Source of the DNA: Kineosporiaceae bacterium SCSIO 59966
Lineage (GTDB): Bacteria > Actinomycetota > Actinomycetes > Actinomycetales > SCSIO-59966
Direction: 5' to 3'
NCBI GenBank assembly: GCA_020881835.1
Contig: CP052876.1
Span: forward strand, 2,232,001 to 2,296,000
DNA length: 64,000 nt
Position numbers and translations under genes: made by a program. Within the stretch, counting starts at the first letter, position 1. Every line of letters starts with the position of its first letter. Positions 57,546-64,000 of the stretch are shown here, piece by piece. A model generated the notes under the pieces. That model saw only the letters and a list, made by a program, of their open reading frames with translations, searched no databases and had not been told where the DNA came from.

Positions 57546-58058
57546 ATGACGCCGAACAATCTGCGGGGTGCGCGGGCAGGGCCCGCAGGCCGGTCGGTCC
57601 CGCTGGACCGGGTGGACCGGGAGATCCTCGCCGCGCTCGTCGAGGACGGCCGGCTGGCGAACAACGCGCTGGCGGCCCGGGTCGGCGTCGCCCCGTCCAC
57701 GTGCCTGGCCAGGGTCCGCGAGCTGCGCCGTCGCGGGGTGCTGCGCGGGGTGCACGCCGACGTCGACCTGGCCGCCGTCGGGCACGGCCTGCAGGCGATG
57801 ATCGCCGTCCGGTTGCGCTCGCACGACCGGGCCGAGGTCGAGCGGTTCCGCCGCACCGCTCCGGACCTGCCCGGCGTCGTCGCGCTGTTCCACGTCTCGG
57901 GTGCCGACGACTACCTGCTGCACGTCGCGGTCGCCGACTCCGACGCGCTGCGGGACTTCGTCCTGGACCACCTCACCGGGCACCCGGCGGTCGTCCACGC
58001 CGAGACGAGCCTGATCTTCGAGCACGTCCGGGGCACGACCGACCTGGTCAGCGGCTGA
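57546..58058 (+). CDS. Lrp/AsnC-family transcriptional regulator
   Basis: This 170-residue regulator has an N-terminal helix-turn-helix (Asp-Arg-Glu-Ile-Leu-Ala-Ala-Leu-Val-Glu-Asp-Gly-Arg, then Ala-Ala-Arg-Val-Gly-Val-Ala-Pro-Ser-Thr-Cys). A C-terminal RAM ligand domain has Gly-Val-Val-Ala-Leu-Phe-His-Val-Ser-Gly-Ala-Asp-Asp-Tyr. It likely senses an amino acid and controls the divergent PLP enzyme. The 3' end overlaps the metallopeptidase gene by 11 bases. Confidence 0.92.
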   Translation: MTPNNLRGARAGPAGRSVPLDRVDREILAALVEDGRLANNALAARVGVAPSTCLARVRELRRRGVLRGVHADVDLAAVGHGLQAMIAVRLRSHDRAEVERFRRTAPDLPGVVALFHVSGADDYLLHVAVADSDALRDFVLDHLTGHPAVVHAETSLIFEHVRGTTDLVSG

Positions 58059-58647
58059 CGACGTCGCCGGCGGCTGCGTCGTCCGGGGCTGCGTCGTCGG
58101 CCAGGTCCGCGTCGTCGGCTAGGTCCGCGTCGTCGGCCAGGTCGAGGTCGGCGGCGGCGCTCACCCCCTGGAGGTAGCCCCGCGCCCGCTCGGTGCGCGG
58201 GTAGCCGTCGAGCAGCGCCCAGAACGCCGGCCCGTGACCGGGCTCGATGAGGTGCGCCAGCTCGTGCAGCAGCACGTAGTCGAGGACCCAGCCGGGCATC
58301 CCCTGGACCCTGGTGGAGATGCGGATCGTCCCGTCGGCCGGGGTGGCCGACCCCCACCTGGTTCGCTGGTTGCCGGCCCACCGCACGCTCGTCGGCACCG
58401 ACCGGCCCTCAAGGTAGCGGGCAGACAGGTCCCGGGCGCGGCGCTCGAGGTCCGCGTCGCCGGGCCGCCGGCGCTGGTCCTGCGCGGCGAGGCGGGCGAG
58501 CATCCGCTCCACCCAGACGGCCTCCTGGTCCGCGGTGAACCGCGCCGGGATGCACACGACCGTCGTCCCGCCGTCGCGGTAGGCGGTCACGGTGCGGCGA
58601 CGGCGGCGGCTGCGCCGCACCTGGACCGGGGGCGACGGGGCAGCCAT
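58048..58647 (-). CDS. YgjP/DUF45-type zinc metallopeptidase
   Basis: This 199-residue protein has His-Glu-Leu-Ala-His (128-132) followed by His138 and Phe-Trp (141-142), the metal-binding pattern of the YgjP/DUF45 family. Trp-Gly-Ser-Ala-Thr and Arg-Ile-Ser-Thr precede it. The C-terminus carries a repeated Asp-Leu-Ala-Asp-Asp-Ala hexapeptide. ATG start at 58647. Role unknown; relatives lie near helicase or restriction genes, which are not seen here. Confidence 0.9.
   Translation of the reverse strand: MAAPSPPVQVRRSRRRRRTVTAYRDGGTTVVCIPARFTADQEAVWVERMLARLAAQDQRRRPGDADLERRARDLSARYLEGRSVPTSVRWAGNQRTRWGSATPADGTIRISTRVQGMPGWVLDYVLLHELAHLIEPGHGPAFWALLDGYPRTERARGYLQGVSAAADLDLADDADLADDADLADDAAPDDAAAGDVVSR
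58093..58146. repeat. 18-bp tandem repeat in metallopeptidase 3' end
   Basis: Three near-identical 18-bp units (GTCGTCGGCCAGGTCCGC) encode the acidic hexapeptide repeat at the protein C-terminus. Unit number could change by slippage without a frameshift. Confidence 0.8.
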
Positions 58648-58720
58648 GGCCTCACGTTACCTGCGTCACTCCCGCGTCGGCGGTCGTCCACAGGCCAGGG
58701 ACGCGCAGGCTCGCGTCGGC

Positions 58721-59530
58721 TCAGCGACCGCGGAACACGGGGCGGCGCCGCTCCCGCTGGGCGGCCAGGCCCTCCTGCAGGTCCTCGGTGGCCAGCGTCA
58801 CCGCCTGTGCGAGCGCCTCCCACTCCAGCGCCGTGGCGTGGTCGGCGTGCCCGCCGCCGCGCAGGGCGACCGTCGTCAGCCGGGTGGCTATCGGGGCCCG
58901 GGCGGCGACGTCGGCCGCCATCGCGAGCGCGACGTCGAGCACCTCCTGGGCCGGCACGACCCGGGAGGCGATCCCGAGGCGGCCCGCCTCGACGCCGTCG
59001 ACCATCCGGCCGGTGAGCAGCAGGTCACGCGCGACGGCCAGCCCCGCGACGTCCGGCAGGGACCACGTCGTCGCCATCCCGGCGTGCATGCCGAGCGCGG
59101 TGAACGGCACCCCGAGCCGGGCCTCCTCGGCGACCACCCGCAGGTCGCAGGCCAGGGCCAGCGCGAGACCTGCACCGACGGCGGCTCCGTTGACGGCGGC
59201 GACGGTCGGGACCTCGAGGTCCCGCAGCACGAGCCACTGCCGGTAGAAGCCGATCATCCGCCGCCGCAGGGTGGCGACGTCGGCGTCGCGGTCCGCGCCG
59301 ATCCAGCTGGTGTCACCGCCAGAGCAGAACGCCGGCCCGGCGCCGGTGACGACGACGCACCGCAGCTCCGGGTCAGCGGCCAGGTGGGCGACCGCCCGGC
59401 CCCAGGACGCCGTCATCGGCGCGGACATCATGTTCCGCCGCTCGGGCAGGTCCAGGGTGAGGACGGCGACCCCGTCGTCCCGGCGGTCCAGGCGCAGGTG
59501 CTCGAGGTTCAGGTCAGGGGCCTGTGGCAT
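58721..59530 (-). CDS. crotonase-fold enzyme lacking the catalytic glutamate pair
   Basis: This 269-residue enoyl-CoA hydratase/isomerase superfamily member has the oxyanion-hole segment Ala-Phe-Cys-Ser-Gly-Gly-Asp. The usual Gly-Gly-Gly-Cys-Glu is Val-Gly-Ala-Gly-Leu-Ala, and the second Glu site reads Phe-Thr-Ala-Leu-Gly-Met-His-Ala-Gly-Met. Both water-activating glutamates are therefore missing, and simple hydratase activity is unlikely; isomerase or another CoA-thioester reaction is more probable. ATG 59530. Divergent from the DUF5679 gene. Confidence 0.85.
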   Translation of the reverse strand: MPQAPDLNLEHLRLDRRDDGVAVLTLDLPERRNMMSAPMTASWGRAVAHLAADPELRCVVVTGAGPAFCSGGDTSWIGADRDADVATLRRRMIGFYRQWLVLRDLEVPTVAAVNGAAVGAGLALALACDLRVVAEEARLGVPFTALGMHAGMATTWSLPDVAGLAVARDLLLTGRMVDGVEAGRLGIASRVVPAQEVLDVALAMAADVAARAPIATRLTTVALRGGGHADHATALEWEALAQAVTLATEDLQEGLAAQRERRRPVFRGR

Positions 59531-59680
59531 GGCCGCACGGTAGCGGCTGCGACGCGCCGGACCACCGCCGCGGGTGAGCACGGCCCCGTGCTCGGCTAGT
59601 GTGCTCCGCGGTCGTGGGAGCCCACCGCCGGACCGCGGCGCGGGCGGACCCTCAGCAGACATCGACAGAAGGAGGCCGTC

Positions 59681-59839
59681 ATGGCCGAGGAGACCTACAA
59701 GGGCGAGTTCTACTGCGTGAAGTGCAAGGAGAAGCGCGAGGCGGAGGGCCGCGTCGTCGAGACGAACGGCCGCCGGATGGCCAAGGGCACGTGCCCGGTC
59801 TGCGGCACCAACCTCAACCGGATCCTCGGCAAGGCCTGA
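59681..59839 (+). CDS. DUF5679 zinc-ribbon protein (52 aa)
   Basis: This tiny protein has a clean zinc-ribbon pattern: Cys12-x2-Cys15 and Cys38-Pro-Val-Cys41, with a Lys/Arg/Glu-rich middle. It has a strong AGAAGGAGG ribosome-binding site seven bases before ATG 59681. The motif set and length match the conserved actinobacterial DUF5679 family, thought to bind zinc or nucleic acid. A strong hairpin follows at 59885, so it is probably a single-gene transcript. Confidence 0.9.
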   Translation: MAEETYKGEFYCVKCKEKREAEGRVVETNGRRMAKGTCPVCGTNLNRILGKA

Positions 59840-59884
59840 GCCCGCAGTCCTCGCAGCACGACGGCACGACCCAGCAACAGCGTC

Positions 59885-59926
59885 CCGGCGCCGTCCGGCC
59901 ACCTCGTCAAGGCCGGACGGCGCCGG
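59885..59926 (+). terminator. hairpin terminator after DUF5679 gene
   Basis: Perfect 16-bp arms (CCGGCGCCGTCCGGCC at 59885-59900, complement 59911-59926) around a 10-base loop, 46 bases after the DUF5679 stop. No T-run. The rest of the 210-base gap to 60050 has no clear gene. Confidence 0.7.
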
Positions 59927-60049
59927 TCGCGTCCGGGGTGCGCCGGCGAGCGGGCGGCTGTGGACGACGCCGGCGGCGACCGGGCGCGGCGTGCCACCCT
60001 CCGGTGAAGCCCCGTCCCGACCCCGGGTCCCGACCGCCAGGAGGCGACC

Positions 60050-61141
60050 GTGCTGCGACTGCGTCCCGGCCTGACCGTGGCCTGGCGCGGCCCGGGCCGG
60101 GTTCAGCTCGGCCTCGGCGAGCACGGCACCGTCCTGGACGGGCTCACCCCCGTCGACGAGCAGCTGCTCACCCGGCTGGCCGCCGGGGCGCCGCTGGAGT
60201 CCTTGCTCGCGCTGGCCGAGCGGCTGGGCGCCCCCGAGCAGCGGGTGCACGACCTGCTCGCCGAGCTGCGGGCCGCCGGCGCACTGGCCGCTCCCGGGCG
60301 CTCGCCGTCCGCACGGTTGCCGGCCGCTGACCGGCAGCGGCTGACCCCGGACGCCGCGGTGCTCGGGCTGGCCTACCCGCACGGCGACGGCTGGCAGGTG
60401 CTGACCCGTCGCCGCGACCGCTGCGTCGCCGTGCTCGGAGCGGGCCGCACCGGCCTTGCCGTGGCCACCGCGGCCGCGGCCGCAGGCGTGGGGACGGTGC
60501 TGGTCGACACGATCGTCGTCGACCCCGACGAGCAGGCGCGGCTCGCCCCGGTGACCGCGGCGGACGTCGCCCCCGGCGGCTGGCGGGACGAGGACGTCGG
60601 ACGCCCCCGGGTCGAGGCCGCCCGCGACGTCCTGGCCCGCCGGTACCCGGGGACCCGCACGTCCGCCCCGCCGGGCACGCGGCCCGACGTCGTCGTCCTG
60701 GTCGTGCACGGCGCCGCGGACCCGGTGCGCTGCGAGGCGCTGGTGCGCGAAGACGTGCCGCACCTGCCGGTCGTGTGGGGTGAGCGCGGGATCGAGGTGG
60801 GCCCGCTCGTCGTCCCGGGGGTGACCGGCTGTCTGCGCTGCCAGCACCTGCACCGCACCGACCGGGACCCGCAGTGGCCGCGGGTGCTGGCCCAGGTCAC
60901 CGGACGCCGGACGCCCGGGGCGGAGGAGACGGCGCTCGCCGCCCTGGCGGCGTCCCTGGCCGTCGTCCAGGTGCTCGCCCACCTCGACGGGGGGCAGCCG
61001 GCGGTGCGGGACGCCGCCCTGGAGGTGTCGCTGCCGGACGGCGAGATCGCGGCCCGGCCGTGGCCGCCGCACCCCCGCTGCGGGTGCCGGTGGCCACCAG
61101 GGGTCGCGCCGGGCGCGCCGGCAGGGACAATGGCGGGGTGA
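60050..61141 (+). CDS. ThiF/TOMM-cyclodehydratase-like protein with zinc cysteines
   Basis: This 363-residue protein has an N-terminal winged-helix-like segment (about 30-85), then a Rossmann-type Val-Leu-Gly-Ala-Gly-Arg-Thr-Gly-Leu-Ala (about 127-137). Cysteine groups Cys-Leu-Arg-Cys-Gln-His (about 264) and Cys-Gly-Cys (about 348) would bind zinc. The layout matches E1-like/ThiF proteins and the RiPP-recognition-plus-E1 proteins of azoline-forming (TOMM) systems; no YcaO partner or precursor peptide is present. Its stop overlaps the ABC1 kinase start (GTGA). Function unknown. Confidence 0.72.
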   Translation: MLRLRPGLTVAWRGPGRVQLGLGEHGTVLDGLTPVDEQLLTRLAAGAPLESLLALAERLGAPEQRVHDLLAELRAAGALAAPGRSPSARLPAADRQRLTPDAAVLGLAYPHGDGWQVLTRRRDRCVAVLGAGRTGLAVATAAAAAGVGTVLVDTIVVDPDEQARLAPVTAADVAPGGWRDEDVGRPRVEAARDVLARRYPGTRTSAPPGTRPDVVVLVVHGAADPVRCEALVREDVPHLPVVWGERGIEVGPLVVPGVTGCLRCQHLHRTDRDPQWPRVLAQVTGRRTPGAEETALAALAASLAVVQVLAHLDGGQPAVRDAALEVSLPDGEIAARPWPPHPRCGCRWPPGVAPGAPAGTMAG

Positions 61142-62466
61142 GCGACCTGCCGCGCAAGGCGCTGTCCCGGTCCGTCAAGCTCGCCAGCCTGCCCGTCGGG
61201 TTCGCGGGACGGACGGCGTGGGGCATCGGCAAGCGGGTCGGTGGCAAGTCCGCGGAGGCGGTCGCCGCCGAGGTGCAGGCCCGCACCGCCGAGCAGATGT
61301 TCAAGGTGCTCGGCGAGCTCAAGGGCGGGGCGATGAAGTTCGGCCAGGCGCTGAGCGTCTTCGAGGCCGCGCTGCCCGAGGAGATGGCCGGCCCGTACCG
61401 GGCGACGCTGACCAAGCTGCAGGACGCTGCTCCCCCGATGCCCGCGGCGACCGTGCACAAGGTGCTCGCCGACCAGCTCGGGCCGCGGTGGCGCCGCTCG
61501 TTCGCCGAGTTCGACGACACCCCGGCCGCCGCGGCGTCCGTGGGCCAGGTCCACCGCGCCCGGTGGAAGGACGGCCGGCAGGTCGCCGTCAAGGTGCAGT
61601 ACCCGGGTGCGGGGGACGCGCTGATCTCCGACCTCAACCAGGTCTCCCGGGTGGCGCGGATGGCGACGGGCTGGATCCCCGGCCTGGACATGGGGCCGAT
61701 CCTGGCCGAGCTCAAGGAGCGGGTCGCCGAGGAGCTCGACTACGGGCTGGAGGCCGAGGCGCAGTCCCGGTTCGCCGAGGCGTTCGCCGGCGACCCGGAC
61801 TTCGCCATCCCCGCCGTCGTCCTGGCCACCGACCGCGTCATCGTCTCGGAGTGGCTCGAGGGCGTCCCGCTGTCGCGGGTCATCGCCTCGGGCACCCAGG
61901 AGGAGCGGGACGCCGTCGCCCGCCGGTACGCCGAGCTGCTGCTGCTCGGCCCGCAGCGGGCCGGGCTGCTGCACGCCGACCCGCACCCGGGGAACTTCCG
62001 GACCACCCCGGACGGCCGGTTCGGCGTCCTGGACTTCGGTGCGGTCAACCGGCTGCCCGACGGGATGCCGCCGGAGATCGGCCGGCTGCTCTCCCTGGCT
62101 CTGGCCGGGCAGGCCGAGGACGTCGTCGAGGGCCTGCGGGAGGAGGGGTTCATCCGCTCCTCGGTGACCATCGACCCCGAGGGCCTGCTGGAGTACCTGT
62201 CGCCGTTCCTGGCTCCGGCGCGCACCGAGACGTTCCGGTTCACCCGGGCGTGGATGCAGGAGCTGTTCGGGCACATCAACGACCCGCGCAAGCCGCAGTG
62301 GTCGACCGGGCTCAAGCTCAACCTGCCGCCGGAGTACCTGCTCATCTACCGGGTCTGGCTGGGCGCGCTCGGGGTGCTGTGCCAGCTCGAGGGCGAGGTG
62401 CCGGTGCTCGAGGTCTTCGAGGCCTACCTGCCGGAGTTCACGGCGCCGGATCCCGCCGCCGGGTGA
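61138..62466 (+). CDS. ABC1/UbiB-family atypical kinase
   Basis: This 442-residue protein-kinase-like protein has the Lys-x-Gly-Gln-type motif Lys-Gly-Gly-Ala-Met-Lys-Phe-Gly-Gln (62-70), Ala-Ala-Ala-Ser-Val-Gly-Gln-Val-His (A-rich loop), Val-Ala-Val-Lys-Val-Gln-Tyr-Pro, Leu-His-Ala-Asp-Pro-His-Pro-Gly-Asn, and Val-Leu-Asp-Phe-Gly-Ala-Val. Homologues support quinone biosynthesis or lipid traffic. In actinobacteria it may serve menaquinone metabolism. Coupled to the ThiF-like gene by a four-base overlap. Its end overlaps the convergent MFS gene by 29 bases. Confidence 0.92.
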   Translation: MSDLPRKALSRSVKLASLPVGFAGRTAWGIGKRVGGKSAEAVAAEVQARTAEQMFKVLGELKGGAMKFGQALSVFEAALPEEMAGPYRATLTKLQDAAPPMPAATVHKVLADQLGPRWRRSFAEFDDTPAAAASVGQVHRARWKDGRQVAVKVQYPGAGDALISDLNQVSRVARMATGWIPGLDMGPILAELKERVAEELDYGLEAEAQSRFAEAFAGDPDFAIPAVVLATDRVIVSEWLEGVPLSRVIASGTQEERDAVARRYAELLLLGPQRAGLLHADPHPGNFRTTPDGRFGVLDFGAVNRLPDGMPPEIGRLLSLALAGQAEDVVEGLREEGFIRSSVTIDPEGLLEYLSPFLAPARTETFRFTRAWMQELFGHINDPRKPQWSTGLKLNLPPEYLLIYRVWLGALGVLCQLEGEVPVLEVFEAYLPEFTAPDPAAG

Positions 62467-63631
62467 GCGGCAGCACGGCGAGCAACGGCACGGCGGTCAG
62501 CGCGACCGCGCCCGGCAGGCCGGCGCCGAGGCCGGCGACCCCGCCGACCGCGGCCGCCCCGACGGCGGTGCCGGTGTCGAACCCGGCGTTCCACACCGTG
62601 CTCGCGGTCGCCGACCCGTCCGGGCCGGCGCGGCGGAACGCGAGGAGCAGGGTGAGGTTCTGCACCGCCCCGTAGCCGACGCCGGTCAGGGCGCTGCCGG
62701 CCAGCACGAGGACGGCGGCCGTCGGGCTCGCGGCTGCGGGTGGGTCGGCGGCGCCGGCGAGGCCGGCGGCGGTGACGAGCACGCCCGACGCGGTGAGCAG
62801 CACCACGGGCACGAGGAGCCCACCCGGACCGCGCCGGTCGGCGAGTCCGCCGACCGCCCACCGGGCGACGGCCGCCGTGGCGCCGAACGCGAACAGGGCG
62901 ACGGCGGCGAGCGCACCGGCCCCGGTGAGCGCGATGGGCACGAACGTGAGCAGGCCCCCGCCAGCGAGGGTGGCGGCGACGAGGACGAGCGCGGGGGCGG
63001 TGGCGCCACGGGCGGCGGCGGGGTCGAACGGGCGGGCGGTGGAGCCCGTGGCACGCCGCCCGAGGTCGCCGTAGCGCAGAGCGGCGGGGACGCCGAGAAC
63101 GGGCAGCACGCCGAGCCAGAGCACGAGCTCGAAGGAGAACCGCTCGGCAAGCAGCACCCCGCCCGGGACGGCGAGCAGGTTCGGCATGGCGATCGCCGCG
63201 CCGTACAGGCCGGCGGTGCGCCCGTACGCGCCCTTGGGGGCGAGCAGGGCGACGAGCAGGCTGCCGATGACGGTGAGCAGGCCGAAGCCGACGCCGCGGA
63301 CGGCGGAGACCGCGGCAAGGGCGGCCGGGTCGGTGCTCAGCGCGTAGAGCGGGGCGGGAGCGCCGAGGGCGACGAGGCCGGCGGCCAGCGCCGGGCTGAT
63401 GCCCACCCGGGCGAGCAGCGCGGGGACGGCGAACTGGGTCGCCACGGTAGCGACGAGGGTGGCGGTCGTCGTGACGAGCCCGGCGGTGGCGTCACCGGCG
63501 CCGCCGCGGGCAGCCCACAGCGGCAGCGCCGACAGCAGCAGGGCGAACCCGCCGAACCCGGCCAGGGCGGTGACGAGCAGGCCGCTGACGCCGTCGGTGC
63601 GCAGCAGGTCGCGGGTCGTCACGTCGGGCAC
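62438..63631 (-). CDS. MFS transporter
   Basis: This 397-residue protein has about 12 hydrophobic segments, with Ala-Ala-Leu-Arg-Tyr-Gly-Asp-Leu-Gly-Arg-Arg in the central loop and Gly-Gly-Leu-Ala-Asp-Arg-Arg-Gly-Pro in the second-half motif A position. It resembles small drug/sugar efflux MFS proteins; substrate unknown. GTG 63631. Compact length and Ala/Gly/Val-rich helices are ordinary for high-GC genomes. Confidence 0.85.
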   Translation of the reverse strand: MPDVTTRDLLRTDGVSGLLVTALAGFGGFALLLSALPLWAARGGAGDATAGLVTTTATLVATVATQFAVPALLARVGISPALAAGLVALGAPAPLYALSTDPAALAAVSAVRGVGFGLLTVIGSLLVALLAPKGAYGRTAGLYGAAIAMPNLLAVPGGVLLAERFSFELVLWLGVLPVLGVPAALRYGDLGRRATGSTARPFDPAAARGATAPALVLVAATLAGGGLLTFVPIALTGAGALAAVALFAFGATAAVARWAVGGLADRRGPGGLLVPVVLLTASGVLVTAAGLAGAADPPAAASPTAAVLVLAGSALTGVGYGAVQNLTLLLAFRRAGPDGSATASTVWNAGFDTGTAVGAAAVGGVAGLGAGLPGAVALTAVPLLAVLPLTRRRDPAP

Positions 63632-63655
63632 CGGGCGAGGGTAGTCAGGGAGAGG

Positions 63656-63967
63656 TCAGCCGCCGAGGTCGGTGCGGGCACGGGAGGTGACCGTGAGCGG
63701 GACGCCGTCGGAGAAGGCCGCGATGACACTGCTCAGCAGCGGCGGGCGGGCCCGGGCCGTCAGCGTCACCTGGGCAGTGCGCCCGTCCGGGGTGCCGGTG
63801 CCCGGCGCGACCGCCAGGTCCTCGAACCGGGCCGGCGCCTCGAGGAGGGTGAGGTAGTCCTGGACGCTGGCGCGCACCGACGCGTCGGTCAGCGGGACAC
63901 CGGACTGCGGGCTCGTCCCGCCGGTGTAAAAGGCGTCGAGGTCGACGGCGTCCGCCGCGTCGAGCAC
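63656..63967 (-). CDS. TadE/TadG-like C-terminal fragment or short secreted-type protein
   Basis: 103 residues from GTG 63967: Val-Asp-Leu-Asp-Ala-Phe-Tyr, Gly-Thr-Pro-Asp-Gly-Arg-Thr-Ala-Gln-Val-Thr-Leu-Thr-Ala, and Pro-Leu-Leu-Ser-Ser-Val-Ile. The alternation resembles the C-terminal half of Tad pilus minor pseudopilins. A TGA at 63971-63973 closes the frame just upstream, so this is either a genuine short gene, an eroded gene, or the end of a gene that starts beyond the right edge with a frameshift here. Only 33 bases of upstream sequence are visible. Confidence 0.45.
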   Translation of the reverse strand: MLDAADAVDLDAFYTGGTSPQSGVPLTDASVRASVQDYLTLLEAPARFEDLAVAPGTGTPDGRTAQVTLTARARPPLLSSVIAAFSDGVPLTVTSRARTDLGG

Positions 63968-64000
63968 AGTTCACGTGAGACGATGTCGCGAGACGTCGAT

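Overview
The window is very GC-rich DNA from a high-GC actinobacterium (Actinomycetota). Three things support this: an initiator tRNA with the actinobacterial C1:U72 pair; a run of conserved actinobacterial families (UPF0182, PPA1309-type, a YlbL-like PDZ/Lon-type protease, a DUF2342 zincin-like protein, a DUF5679 zinc ribbon); and many GTG starts with ATGA/GTGA stop-start overlaps. The genus cannot be fixed from sequence alone.

Layout. 1-2462: a DUF222/HNH endonuclease cut by the left edge, a tiny ORF and a small membrane protein. 2443-7594: a tightly coupled minus-strand operon, AMP-forming acyl/acetyl-CoA synthetase > E1-alpha > E1-beta > E2 of a 2-oxoacid dehydrogenase > acyl carrier protein. 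7787-10438: a secreted ExeM-like nuclease. 10471-12163: a small minus-strand operon (rhodanese, thioredoxin, DUF302, PNPOx-fold protein) facing a methyltransferase across a CsoR/CstR-type palindrome. 12865-18174: a membrane protein with a histidine-less kinase-like helix, a geranylgeranyl-reductase-type flavoprotein, and a two-component pair whose kinase is fused to a DUF4153/4173 membrane domain.

18273-24237: a molybdopterin oxidoreductase operon (NrfD-type anchor, catalytic subunit, four-cluster ferredoxin subunit). The catalytic gene is split by an intact IS1380-family element with a 5-bp target duplication. 24429-30030: a carboxymuconolactone-decarboxylase-family protein, then two divergent regulator/transporter pairs (TetR-MMPL and MarR-DHA2 MFS). 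30038-37733: a complete acyl-CoA degradation operon (CoA transferase, thiolase, SDR, AMP ligase, enoyl-CoA hydratase, acyl-CoA dehydrogenase, MaoC) with a divergent TetR. 37961-39774: a two-gene operon of a ferritin-like diiron protein and a hemerythrin-like protein. 39946-41947: a haloacid-dehalogenase-like gene and a SPASM radical SAM gene. 42087-47670: an alkane-hydroxylation cluster (GMC oxidoreductase, ferredoxin reductase, AlkB-rubredoxin fusion, 3Fe-4S ferredoxin, divergent TetR).

From 47906 rightward the content becomes core actinobacterial: initiator tRNA, UPF0182, PPA1309-type protein, YlbL-like protease, SDR, DUF2342 zincin-like protein, NUDIX, PLP Cys/Met enzyme with divergent Lrp regulator, YgjP-type metallopeptidase, a crotonase-fold protein, DUF5679, a ThiF/TOMM-type protein coupled to an ABC1 kinase, an MFS transporter and an incomplete gene at the right edge.

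Functionally, the alkane cluster would turn alkanes into alcohols and then aldehydes, and the acyl-CoA operon could take the resulting fatty acids to acetyl-CoA. The rhodanese/thioredoxin operon and the interrupted molybdoenzyme suggest sulfur-related or anaerobic redox metabolism, partly under possible DosR-like and CsoR/CstR-like control. No CRISPR array, rRNA, prophage or replication origin was seen. No gene-free stretch exceeds about 300 bases.
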